Below the pieces are notes generated by a model. It saw nothing but the letters and a program-made list of their open reading frames with translations. It did not search any database and had not been told where the DNA came from. Made by a program: the position numbers and the translations under genes. Source: Nitrospirota bacterium (GTDB taxonomy: Bacteria > Nitrospirota > Thermodesulfovibrionia > SZUA-242). Taken from it: a DNA stretch of 64,000 nucleotides. Below are positions 9,801 through 16,684 of the stretch, one piece after another; position 1 is the stretch's first letter; every line of letters begins with the position of its first letter. The stretch spans positions 62,001 to 126,000 of the forward strand of contig JACRHH010000005.1 in NCBI GenBank assembly GCA_016212095.1. The letters run 5' to 3'.

Positions 9801-10071
9801 CGAAAAGCATATTCAAAGCGGCGACCGCGTGAACGTGTATTCAGCGCGGGGCAAGGTTTGGGCTGTTGCGATGGTGACGGAACGGCTGAAGCCGTTCAAT
9901 ATCAAGGGCGCAACCGTGCATCAGATCGGGCTTCCGTGGTGCTATGGCTGGCAGAGTCCGGATGACGGAAGCGGCGGAGATTCAACTAACCTTCTTACGC
10001 CGACCATAGGCGACGCAAACACGCTGATTCCTGAAACCAAGGCCTTCATGGCCAATATCGAGAAGGCATAG
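6895..10071 (+). CDS. fdnG: Formate dehydrogenase catalytic subunit, selenocysteine-containing
   Basis: 1058 aa, read through an in-frame TGA at 7516-7518 as Sec208. The N-terminus has a Tat motif (TRRDFFK plus hydrophobic stretch), so the folded Mo/W enzyme is exported. Then comes the [4Fe-4S] motif CPYCSVGCGM...GALCSKG. The context EHQARI-U-HSATVAALAESFGRGAMTNHW is the standard Sec site of FdnG/FdoG enzymes, and the frame continues without a shift across the TGA. A hairpin 17 nt downstream (7536-7550) can act as SECIS. The C-terminus has the molybdopterin-dinucleotide-binding fold. The enzyme oxidises formate to CO2 and passes electrons to FdnH and FdnI. A gene caller ignoring Sec will split it at 7518/7567. 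Confidence 0.95.
7516..7550 (+). promoter_or_regulatory. UGA(Sec) codon and putative bacterial SECIS hairpin
   Basis: The Sec codon TGA is at 7516-7518. After 17 nt, GGCTCT (7536-7541) pairs with AGAGTC (7545-7550) around a GGC loop, one pair being G-U. Bacterial SECIS elements lie immediately 3' of the UGA inside the coding frame and bind SelB. The context resembles that of fdnG genes, but the exact fold should be computed. Confidence 0.65.
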
Positions 10072-10081
10072 GGAGGCGGCC

Positions 10082-10873
10082 ATGGGAAGAAAATCACTGC
10101 TTGTTTCGCCTGAACTCTGCATCGGATGCCGGGGCTGCCAGACCGCGTGCAAGGAATGGAACCAGTTGCCCGGCTCCAAAACCGAAAACCGGGGGAGTTT
10201 TGAAAATCCGCCGGAACTTACCGCCACCACCTTCAACCGCGTTCGCTACGTCGAGGTTGCCTCATCGTCGGGCGATCCTCGCTGGCTGTTTGTGAGCCAG
10301 CGCTGCATGCACTGCGGCGACGCCGCCTGCATGAACATCTGTCCGTCAACCGGCGCAATAAACCGCACGGCGGACGGCGCGATCACGGTTGACAAGACCA
10401 AATGCATCGAGTGCAAGCTCTGCGCATCGGCATGTCCGTTTGGAACCCCGAAGTTCGACGCGCAGAACAAGTTGTCGAAGTGTGGAATGTGCGCCGACCG
10501 CACTGCGTCGGGGCTTCCGCCAGCCTGCGCCAAAACCTGCCCCACCGGCGCGCTTCGATACGGCGAGCGCGAAGAGCTGATTGCGTTGGCGAAAAAAGCC
10601 GGATACGCCAAGATTTACGGCGAGAACGATCTTGGCGGCCTCGGCACTCTCTACGCATTCCGTGACGAACCGAAACTGTACGGCATGGACGAAAAACCGG
10701 CCATGCCCGAAAGCCTGATCTTCTGGCAAAACGTGCTCAAGCCGCTTTCGTATCTTGGTCTTGGCGGAGCGCTTGCGCTGTCGCTTGTGCATCTGGTGGC
10801 TGTTGGCCCGAAGAAGGATGAGCCAAAGAATGATGAGCCAAAGAAGGATGAGGAGGTGAACAAGAATGGCTGA
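10082..10873 (+). CDS. fdnH: Formate dehydrogenase iron-sulfur (beta) subunit
   Basis: 263 aa. Four ferredoxin-type Cys clusters are visible: CIGCRGCQTACKEWN, RCMHCGDAACMNICPS, CIECKLCASACPFG and KCGMCADR...PACAKTCPTGA, giving four [4Fe-4S] clusters that conduct electrons from FdnG to the membrane cytochrome. A single C-terminal membrane helix (LSYLGLGGALALSLVHLVAV) anchors it, as in E. coli FdnH. The tail after the helix is a charged repeat (KDEPK/NDEPK/KDE), built from a 15-bp DNA repeat at 10814-10852 that also contains the Shine-Dalgarno of the next gene. It starts 10 bp after fdnG and overlaps the next gene by 8 bp. Confidence 0.93.
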   Translation: MGRKSLLVSPELCIGCRGCQTACKEWNQLPGSKTENRGSFENPPELTATTFNRVRYVEVASSSGDPRWLFVSQRCMHCGDAACMNICPSTGAINRTADGAITVDKTKCIECKLCASACPFGTPKFDAQNKLSKCGMCADRTASGLPPACAKTCPTGALRYGEREELIALAKKAGYAKIYGENDLGGLGTLYAFRDEPKLYGMDEKPAMPESLIFWQNVLKPLSYLGLGGALALSLVHLVAVGPKKDEPKNDEPKKDEEVNKNG

Positions 10874-11480
10874 CCAAAAGAATGCCCGCGTCATCAGGAA
10901 GGCAAACGCCTTCGAGATTTTAAACCACTGGGTGATGGCGATAAGCTTTTTCACGCTTTCGGCAACCGGGTTCGCGTATCTGTTTCATATTGCGGGCGTC
11001 GTTTCGTTCTTCGGCGGGCCGATGGGCATGAAGACGGTTCACAACTACGCCGGACTTGTCTTTGCCGCATCGCTCATCCTCACAATATTCAGCTATTTGA
11101 TCGAGGCGCTAAGCTTCTCCGGCGACGACATGAAGTGGCTGATGAAAGGCGGCGGCTATCTGTCCCGCAACGCCGCGGTTCCGCCGCAGGGCAAGCTGAA
11201 CGCCGGACAGAAGCTGGTTTATCTGATGGTGCTTGCGGCTGGCGCGGCAATAGCGGTGTCGGGCCTATATCTCTGGCTTGCGCCTGAGGTGAAGAGCCGC
11301 ACGCTTTCGATGCATTTCCTGCACAACGCAGCCTTCGACGTTTACCTGATGATCGTTCCGTTTCACATCTATCTTGCCTCGATTGCAAGCCCCGGCTCGC
11401 TCAGGATCATGATTAACGGAACCGTGCCGCTGGAATGGGCGCGCAAGCGCCACGCCAAATGGGCGGCCAGGATGACGTAG
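10866..11480 (+). CDS. fdnI: Formate dehydrogenase cytochrome b556 (gamma) subunit
   Basis: 204 aa with four hydrophobic helices. Candidate haem b ligands are in ILNHWVMAI, MKTVHNYAGL, MHFLHNAAF and VPFHIYLA, the usual layout of the FdnI/FdoI family. It takes electrons from FdnH and reduces menaquinone, so the complex couples periplasmic formate oxidation to the quinone pool. The start ATG 10866 follows AGGAGG, which lies within the 3' end of fdnH, so the genes are translationally coupled. It is the last gene of the operon. Confidence 0.93.
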   Translation: MADQKNARVIRKANAFEILNHWVMAISFFTLSATGFAYLFHIAGVVSFFGGPMGMKTVHNYAGLVFAASLILTIFSYLIEALSFSGDDMKWLMKGGGYLSRNAAVPPQGKLNAGQKLVYLMVLAAGAAIAVSGLYLWLAPEVKSRTLSMHFLHNAAFDVYLMIVPFHIYLASIASPGSLRIMINGTVPLEWARKRHAKWAARMT

Positions 11481-11510
11481 TTCCGGGTGCTTGTCTTGGT
11501 TCTGGCGAAA

Positions 11511-11539
11511 AGCGCCCGGTTGAAGTGGAGCCGGGCGCT
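11511..11539 (+). terminator. Hairpin after fdnI, possible terminator
   Basis: AGCGCCCGG and CCGGGCGCT form a 9-bp GC-rich stem about 30 bp after the fdnI stop. No T-run follows, so it may be a pause or Rho-assisted site rather than a classic intrinsic terminator. Confidence 0.45.
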
Positions 11540-11666
11540 GCCGGTGGTGAGGTAAGGCACTGCCTGCCTCCGTCAAAGTCGATGATGCCTTGTGGCGGTT
11601 TGGGCTATCGCGCCTTGTGGCGTAAAGGCCACGAATGGTATGCTTATAAAAAAACGAAAGCAGATC

Positions 11667-12083
11667 ATGACCATGAGCGCCGACTACAAAAATCCTCACC
11701 TGAACTTCACCATTCTCTGCGACGACGTGCGGCAGGAGATGGGCGGACGCATGAGCATCATGGGCGTATTCGAGAACATATACGCGGAACAGTTGCCTGC
11801 CATTCATCTGCGTCTTGGCGTTATAAATGAATGGATCGGAGGCAAGGGCGACCACAACGCCACGGTCAGGATATACACGCCAGACCGGAGCAGGCTTATG
11901 GCCGAGTCGAAGACCAAGCTGACCATGCCGCCGGACTCAAGGCGATGCAGACAGATTTCCATGTTTCTGAATCTGGAATTCAAGATTCAGGGCACTTACT
12001 GGATAGATGTTCTGCTTGACGACAACGTTCTTCACACCCTCCCGCTTCCGGTAATACAGATACCAAGCCACGGATTCCATTGA
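11667..12083 (+). CDS. DUF6941-like small soluble protein
   Basis: 138 aa. The start is taken at ATG 11667 (MTMSADYKNPHLNF) because the conserved-looking part begins there; ATGs at 11592 and 11640 are in frame and no ribosome binding site decides. The motif LNFTILCDDVRQEMGGRMSIMGVFENIYA resembles a small widespread family (DUF6941) in which an ILCDDVR segment is followed by a predicted beta-sandwich. No signal peptide or membrane helix. Function unknown. It is a single-gene unit between the fdn operon and the sigma-54 region. Confidence 0.7.
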   Translation: MTMSADYKNPHLNFTILCDDVRQEMGGRMSIMGVFENIYAEQLPAIHLRLGVINEWIGGKGDHNATVRIYTPDRSRLMAESKTKLTMPPDSRRCRQISMFLNLEFKIQGTYWIDVLLDDNVLHTLPLPVIQIPSHGFH

Positions 12084-12318
12084 GATTCACTGCGTGACAG
12101 CCTGGAAATCGCATCCTGCCGCCAGATTTCCGAACTAAGATTAGTCACCACTTTGACGCTTAGCCGTTTCGTTGACATGTCATATTGAAGCGTTTCGCCT
12201 GCATACAATTGCGCGACTTTGGATATAAATGGTGTTTCCTTTATAATTCAAGAGGTTACTGCACAATCAGAATGTTGGACAGCCGTATTCCGTAATCGAC
12301 AACCTCCAGACTTTCCAC
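12084..12318 (+). promoter_or_regulatory. Upstream region of the sigma-54 small gene
   Basis: No ORF is seen. It holds ACTGCAC at 12258-12264, identical to a half-site of the dyad upstream of the USP sigma-54 promoter (15210-15229), and a 10-bp palindrome TGACATGTCA near 12173. Both could be activator or repressor contacts, but a 7-mer match alone is weak evidence. Confidence 0.3.
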
Positions 12319-12334
12319 TGGCACTCATATTGCT
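12319..12334 (+). promoter_or_regulatory. Sigma-54 (RpoN) promoter
   Basis: TGGCAC-TCATA-TTGCT matches the -24/-12 consensus (TGGCAC-N5-TTGCW) at every consensus base, with the required 12-bp step from GG to GC. It lies 46 bp upstream of the ATG at 12381, on the same strand. Confidence 0.85.
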
Positions 12335-12380
12335 TCAATGACGGCAAGGGCGTGCCAATAAAATTCTGGAGGAGAACACC

Positions 12381-12596
12381 ATGGCAGGAGTGGAGAATCT
12401 TTGCGAGGCTATCATTCTGCAATCTATGGAAGACGTTCTGACAAATACCAATCAGGAAGACAGCATGGAGTTTTTCACCGGCGAGGGGATGGACATCTGC
12501 TCATCCATTATCGGGCTGGGAACAAAGGATCGCGACAGAATCAAGCATTTCGCTTTCCGCAATTCCAACGTGGCGAGACCTGTGGGAACCTGCTGA
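12381..12596 (+). CDS. Small protein of 71 aa, sigma-54-controlled, unknown function
   Basis: 71 aa from ATG 12381, with GGAGGAG as a strong ribosome binding site. The sequence is acidic to neutral and helical in appearance; landmarks are ENLCEAIILQSMEDVL, an FFTGEGMDIC centre and a C-terminal Cys. No signal peptide or membrane segment. The layout (helix, short linker, aromatic pair with Cys, helix) loosely resembles small conserved proteins of deltaproteobacteria and phages, but I cannot assign a family. It is monocistronic: a consensus sigma-54 promoter on one side and a 19-bp-stem terminator 22 bp after the stop on the other. That architecture argues it is a genuine regulated gene. Confidence 0.85.
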   Translation: MAGVENLCEAIILQSMEDVLTNTNQEDSMEFFTGEGMDICSSIIGLGTKDRDRIKHFAFRNSNVARPVGTC

Positions 12597-12618
12597 CAAA
12601 GACGCTGAAAGCAAAATC

Positions 12619-12664
12619 AAAGGCCGTCTGCCTTCATCGATGCTAATGAAGGCAGACGGCCTTT
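12619..12664. terminator. Strong terminator, 19-bp perfect stem
   Basis: Positions 12619-12637 and 12646-12664 are perfect inverted repeats with an 8-nt loop, followed on the plus strand by GTGTTTTATTT. It ends the 71-aa gene; on the minus strand it may also serve rpsA, which converges from 12687. Confidence 0.9.
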
Positions 12665-12686
12665 GTGTTTTATTTATGCCGAATGA

Positions 12687-14180
12687 TCAGGCCGGAACGT
12701 TCTTTTCATCCATCTTGGCCTTGAGCAATTCTCCAAGACTTCCCATGGAGCTTTCCTTCGGCTCCGACACCGTGCTCATGTAGCGGCTCACCTCTTCCTT
12801 CTCGGACTGGGCGGAAATAGCCTTCCGGCTTAGGCGAACGCGCTTGTGCTCCTGATCGACCTCGATAACCATGGCCTGAATGTCGCAACCGGCGGGAAAC
12901 ATCCTTGCGTGATCCGAACCGCGCGGCGTGCCCATCTCGGCGTTCGGAGCAAGCCCGCTGATGCCGCTCTCAAGCCTTATGAACAGACCATACGGCATGA
13001 CCCGCTCGACCTTGCCGTTTAATACTTCCCCAACCTTTGGAAGCGGAATATCCTCGGTCTTCACCTTGCGATCGAGCGAAAGCGACAATTTTTTCTTGTC
13101 GGGATCCACGCCGAGAACAAACGCCTCAACCTCCTGACCGACCTCGACCACTTCCTTCGGATGGTTGATCCTTCTGCCCGCGCCAAGGTTCGATATATGA
13201 ATCAGGCCGTCGATTCCCGGCTCAAGGCTGACAAACGCTCCGAAAGACTCCAGCCGCACAATAATGCCGCGAACCGTTGACTCAACCGGATACCGGTCTG
13301 CAATGCCCTCCCACGGATCGGACTGCATAGCCTTGAGGCTTAGCGTGAGCCGCCCCTTTTCCCAGTCCAGCGCAATCACGCGGGCCGTTACGGTCTGACC
13401 GGCCTCAAGCACGTCCTTCGGCTTGGAGATTCGTCCCCATGCCATCTCGCTTACGGGAATGAGCGCGTCAACGGTTCCGAAAAGCTCGACGAACGCGCCG
13501 AAATTCTGAACCGAGCGAACGGTTCCGGTTACCTCATCGCCAACGTTGAGCGATGCCTTCAACTCTTCAACCTTCGCCTTCTTCTCTTCCTCAAGGACGG
13601 CGCGGCGGGAAAGAACAATGTTCTTGCCGTCTTCCTTGAACTCTATCACCTTGAACGGAAACGTCTGGCCAAGGATGACGCCGCCCTCGCGGCCACCCTT
13701 CAGGTCTATCAGCGAGAACGGGCAGAAGCATCTCACTCCGCCGACCATAACCTCGAAGCCGCCCTTCACCTCGCGCTTCACCTCGCCGCTTACCGGGATT
13801 TCGCCATCGAAAGCGTCGCGAATGCCGCTTAGTTTCACGGCTGAATAGCCATGCACCATGGTGGTGAAACGCATGCTGCCTTCCGATCTGGTCACAAAAG
13901 AGACGCTTATTTCATCGCCTGCGGCAACCTTGACGGTGCCTTCCTCGTCGGTGAACTCGGAGGTGTAGACAATACCCTCGGTCTTGCCGCCAAGATCGAT
14001 ATATACATGATCGCCGGAAACGCTTATAACGCGGGCAGTAATTCTCTGTCCCGGCCTGAGTTTCGTGCTTGCGCGGGCCTCGCTCTCCTCGAATAGTTTG
14101 GCAAAGCTTTCCCCGCCCGCTTCAAGCGATTCATCCTCGGCGGCGTTTATTTCATTTTCCGGCTGTTCTTCAGACATCAT
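12687..14180 (-). CDS. rpsA: Ribosomal protein S1-like, multiple S1 RNA-binding domains
   Basis: 497 aa from ATG 14180 (GAGG 7 nt upstream; the following codon is also ATG). After an acidic N-terminus there are five recognisable S1 OB-fold units, beginning near PGQRITARVISVSGDHVYIDL, GEIPVSGEVKREVKGGFEV, VGDEVTGTVRSVQNFGAFVEL, ESTVRGIIVRLESFGAFVSL and VGEVLNGKVERVMPYGLFIRL. S1 binds mRNA on the 30S subunit and helps start translation. It is shorter than the six-domain E. coli protein, so it could be a shortened S1 or an S1-like accessory RNA-binding protein. It is a single gene converging on the 71-aa gene. Confidence 0.85.
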   Translation of the reverse strand: MMSEEQPENEINAAEDESLEAGGESFAKLFEESEARASTKLRPGQRITARVISVSGDHVYIDLGGKTEGIVYTSEFTDEEGTVKVAAGDEISVSFVTRSEGSMRFTTMVHGYSAVKLSGIRDAFDGEIPVSGEVKREVKGGFEVMVGGVRCFCPFSLIDLKGGREGGVILGQTFPFKVIEFKEDGKNIVLSRRAVLEEEKKAKVEELKASLNVGDEVTGTVRSVQNFGAFVELFGTVDALIPVSEMAWGRISKPKDVLEAGQTVTARVIALDWEKGRLTLSLKAMQSDPWEGIADRYPVESTVRGIIVRLESFGAFVSLEPGIDGLIHISNLGAGRRINHPKEVVEVGQEVEAFVLGVDPDKKKLSLSLDRKVKTEDIPLPKVGEVLNGKVERVMPYGLFIRLESGISGLAPNAEMGTPRGSDHARMFPAGCDIQAMVIEVDQEHKRVRLSRKAISAQSEKEEVSRYMSTVSEPKESSMGSLGELLKAKMDEKNVPA

Positions 14181-14321
14181 GCAAACCTCGCAAAGCTTTC
14201 CCGCCCATGCAACCCGGCGTTCGGAAGGATATATGGCGGACATTTCCATAAGCCCGCCGTGGAAGCAGGATTTTAAAAGATTCCGGACTGCCTAGTCAAT
14301 TCGAGGGGGCAAATCACGTAA

Positions 14322-15116
14322 TCAGCCTCTTGCCGCGCCGGCCATGAGCATAAGCGTTCGCGCGCCTGTTTCGGCCTCGTCCAGGATGATTCCCGCTGCC
14401 TTCGACAGCTCGGACGGAACATCCTCAACTGTCGGAAGAATGATCATTGAAGCGGAAAACTCGCGCATCGCCCGCATGATCTCTTCATCCGGATACCCCC
14501 TCCGAAGCACGCTTGCCGTCTCAATGCCGCGAGCCTTCAACTCAGCCGAAAGCCTCTCCGTGGCCGAAGCGGTTTCCCTCTCGTTCAACGCCTCCTCGTC
14601 CGCCTCTGCCGCGCTGTAGATATGCACCGGCACAACTCCCATTACAACGGCTTTTGAACCGGTGGCGACAGCCTCCTGAACAATCCTCTCGACAGCTCCC
14701 GGCGCGTGGCCCGTGGCGTCAATTGGAACAAGAATGTTGCCCGGAAACAGGATTACAGGACACGGAGCCTTCCGCATGAGCGATTTGAACCTTGCCGGAG
14801 CGAGAATCACATCGAAATGGCGCTCGGTCGCGTAATCGATTGTCACTGTCTCCGGATCGCCGTCCATCTGCTCGATTCTTATCCAGCCCCCCGTGCCGGT
14901 TTCCTCGATAATCGCTTTTGCCTCATCGAAGCGCACTGCCATCTCGCGTCTCGCGGCTGCCTCGGCTCCGGGGCCCGCGCCGTATCCGATGAACATGCCG
15001 CTGTCGAAAACCTGAAGGATGACGGCGCTTCCGCCTTCCTCCCTCAGCTTGCGAAGCCCGTACCCAAGGGCCGCCTTGGCGTTCAATGAACCGTCATATG
15101 TTGTAAGCATCTTCAT
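14322..15116 (-). CDS. Two-domain universal stress protein (UspA family)
   Basis: 264 aa from ATG 15116, chosen because GGAGG precedes it by about 8 nt. There are two UspA-like alpha/beta halves: the first starts MLTTYDGSLNAKAALGYGLRKL, the second NILVPIDATGHAPGAVERIV. The second lacks the usual GHTGRSGL-type ATP loop at its end, so nucleotide binding is doubtful. Such proteins aid survival in energy or oxidative stress. A sigma-54 promoter lies 41 bp upstream (15157-15172), and the NtrC-type regulator gene is the next gene upstream on the same strand, so it is a likely target of that two-component system. Confidence 0.85.
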   Translation of the reverse strand: MKMLTTYDGSLNAKAALGYGLRKLREEGGSAVILQVFDSGMFIGYGAGPGAEAAARREMAVRFDEAKAIIEETGTGGWIRIEQMDGDPETVTIDYATERHFDVILAPARFKSLMRKAPCPVILFPGNILVPIDATGHAPGAVERIVQEAVATGSKAVVMGVVPVHIYSAAEADEEALNERETASATERLSAELKARGIETASVLRRGYPDEEIMRAMREFSASMIILPTVEDVPSELSKAAGIILDEAETGARTLMLMAGAARG

Positions 15117-15156
15117 TTCCGTATCCTCCATCAAAAGTTGGTTATGGATAAACAGA

Positions 15157-15172
15157 AGCAGGATGCGTGCCA
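15157..15172 (-). promoter_or_regulatory. Sigma-54 promoter of the universal stress protein gene
   Basis: Read on the minus strand: TGGCAC-GCATC-CTGCT, a consensus -24 element and a near-consensus -12 (CTGC for TTGC), with the correct 12-bp GG-to-GC step. It is 41 bp upstream of ATG 15116. Confidence 0.75.
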
Positions 15173-15209
15173 CATTATTTCAATTAAGTATCAATGAGTT
15201 GTAAATGAA

Positions 15210-15229
15210 GTGCAGTATTTTGACTGCAC
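15210..15229. promoter_or_regulatory. Dyad, likely enhancer site for an NtrC-type activator
   Basis: GTGCAGT-N6-ACTGCAC is a perfect 7-bp inverted repeat with a 6-bp spacer, 38 bp upstream of the -24 box. A further GGTGCA half-site follows at 15234-15239. This is the usual shape and place of an upstream activating sequence. Confidence 0.6.
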
Positions 15230-15271
15230 GTGGGGTGCAAGTTTTTTGTTCAGCCGCCATGGCGGTTGGTC

Positions 15272-16684
15272 TTATGAAGCGTTCGGAAACGTTTGCATGT
15301 CTATCCCAAGCAGCCTTATCTTCTGTTGAAGGTTCTGCCGGTGAACGTTCAGAAGCCGGGCGGCCTCCGAAACGTTGCCGCCCGATTCTATAAGCGCTGC
15401 CATTATCAGGCCTTTCTCGAACTTCACTTTGGCATCGCGAAGCGGCATGATCGGTATGGATCGCGCTTCGTCGCCAAGCTTGCCGCCATCGATTATGTAT
15501 CGCGGCAGTTCGTCGGGCTGTATCATGCTTCCCGATGCGAACGCCATGGCGTATTCCACCGCGTTTTCGAGCTCGCGCACGTTGCCGGGGAAGTGGTAAT
15601 TCACCAGCGCCTGCAACGCTTCCTTCGACAGGCCGGTCACGTTTCTGCCAACCGCCTTGGCCGAGTGTTTCTCGATGAAATGGCTCGCCAGAAGCGGAAT
15701 GTCTTCCTTGCGGTCACGAAGCGGCGGCAGTTCTATCGGTATAACGTTCAGGCGGTAGTAAAGGTCTTCGCGGAACGTTTTTTCGGCAATAGCCCTTTTG
15801 ATGTCCCTGTTGGTTGCGGAAATCACGCATACGTTCACGCGTCGCGGGTTTGCGTCGCCAACGCGCAGAAACTCGCCGTCCTGAAGCACGCGCAAAAGCT
15901 TAACCTGAAGCGTTACCGGAAGCTCGCCCACCTCATCCAGAAACAGCGTGCCCTTGTCGGCTTTCTCGATCAGGCCGATCTTGTCGGAAGCGGCTCCGGT
16001 GAAAGCCCCGCGCGCGTAGCCGAACAGCTCCGACTCCATCAGCCCCTCCGGAATGGCGCCGCAGTTCACGGCCACGAACGGGCGTTTGGCCCTCACGCTG
16101 TTGCTGTGAACGGCGCGGGCCACCAGTTCCTTGCCTGTTCCCGACTCGCCGGTTACAAGCACGTTGCTCTCGCTTGCCGATGCGTGGCGCATGATCCTGA
16201 AAACGTCGCGCATCGGCGGGCTGTTGCCGATTATGCTCTTGAACGAATAGCGCGTCTCGATCTGCGAGCGCAGTTTCAGGTTTTCCCTGCGCAGACGCAT
16301 CTTCTCCAGCGCTCGCCGCACCGGAATGCGGACTTCGTCGGGCGTGAAAGGTTTCAGTATGTAATCGTAAACACCGCGTTTTATCGCGTCAACCGCGGAT
16401 TGAACCGTGCCGTATGCCGTGATTATGATGAACGCCGTGTCCGGCGAGCTTTCGCGTCCGGCCTCGTACAGGCTCATGCCGTCAACATCTGGCATTCGCA
16501 TGTCGGTAATCACTATGTCGTAGCCGCCGGTCGGAAGCGTCCGCGCCGCGTCGGCAATCATGCGCACGGCCTCAACGCTGCTTGTGGTCTCGGCAACGTC
16601 GATGTCCTCGCCCGCAAGAATCGCCTTCACCGCCTCGCATACGGTCGGCTCGTCGTCAACTACCAGTACCCTGAATCTATCCAT
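15272..16684 (-). CDS. NtrC-family sigma-54-dependent response regulator
   Basis: 470 aa. Receiver domain 1-125 with the phosphoacceptor Asp in VITDMRMPDVDG. AAA+ domain with Walker A GESGTGKE, the sigma-54 contact loop GAFTGA and Walker B LFLDEVGEL. C-terminal Fis-type helix-turn-helix (NVSEAARLLNVHRQNLQQKI). All elements needed to activate sigma-54 RNA polymerase are intact. It overlaps the histidine kinase gene by 8 bp, with the kinase first, so they form one two-component operon. Its best candidate target is the adjacent USP gene with its sigma-54 promoter and dyad; the promoters at 12319 and 23284 may also belong to its regulon (inference). Confidence 0.95.
   Translation of the reverse strand: MDRFRVLVVDDEPTVCEAVKAILAGEDIDVAETTSSVEAVRMIADAARTLPTGGYDIVITDMRMPDVDGMSLYEAGRESSPDTAFIIITAYGTVQSAVDAIKRGVYDYILKPFTPDEVRIPVRRALEKMRLRRENLKLRSQIETRYSFKSIIGNSPPMRDVFRIMRHASASESNVLVTGESGTGKELVARAVHSNSVRAKRPFVAVNCGAIPEGLMESELFGYARGAFTGAASDKIGLIEKADKGTLFLDEVGELPVTLQVKLLRVLQDGEFLRVGDANPRRVNVCVISATNRDIKRAIAEKTFREDLYYRLNVIPIELPPLRDRKEDIPLLASHFIEKHSAKAVGRNVTGLSKEALQALVNYHFPGNVRELENAVEYAMAFASGSMIQPDELPRYIIDGGKLGDEARSIPIMPLRDAKVKFEKGLIMAALIESGGNVSEAARLLNVHRQNLQQKIRLLGIDMQTFPNAS

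Noticed and set aside
2002-14300. A 14-bp word CCGGACTGCCTAGT found both near 2002 and near 14284
   Set aside because: Several chance matches of this length are expected in 64 kb; no longer similarity surrounds the words.
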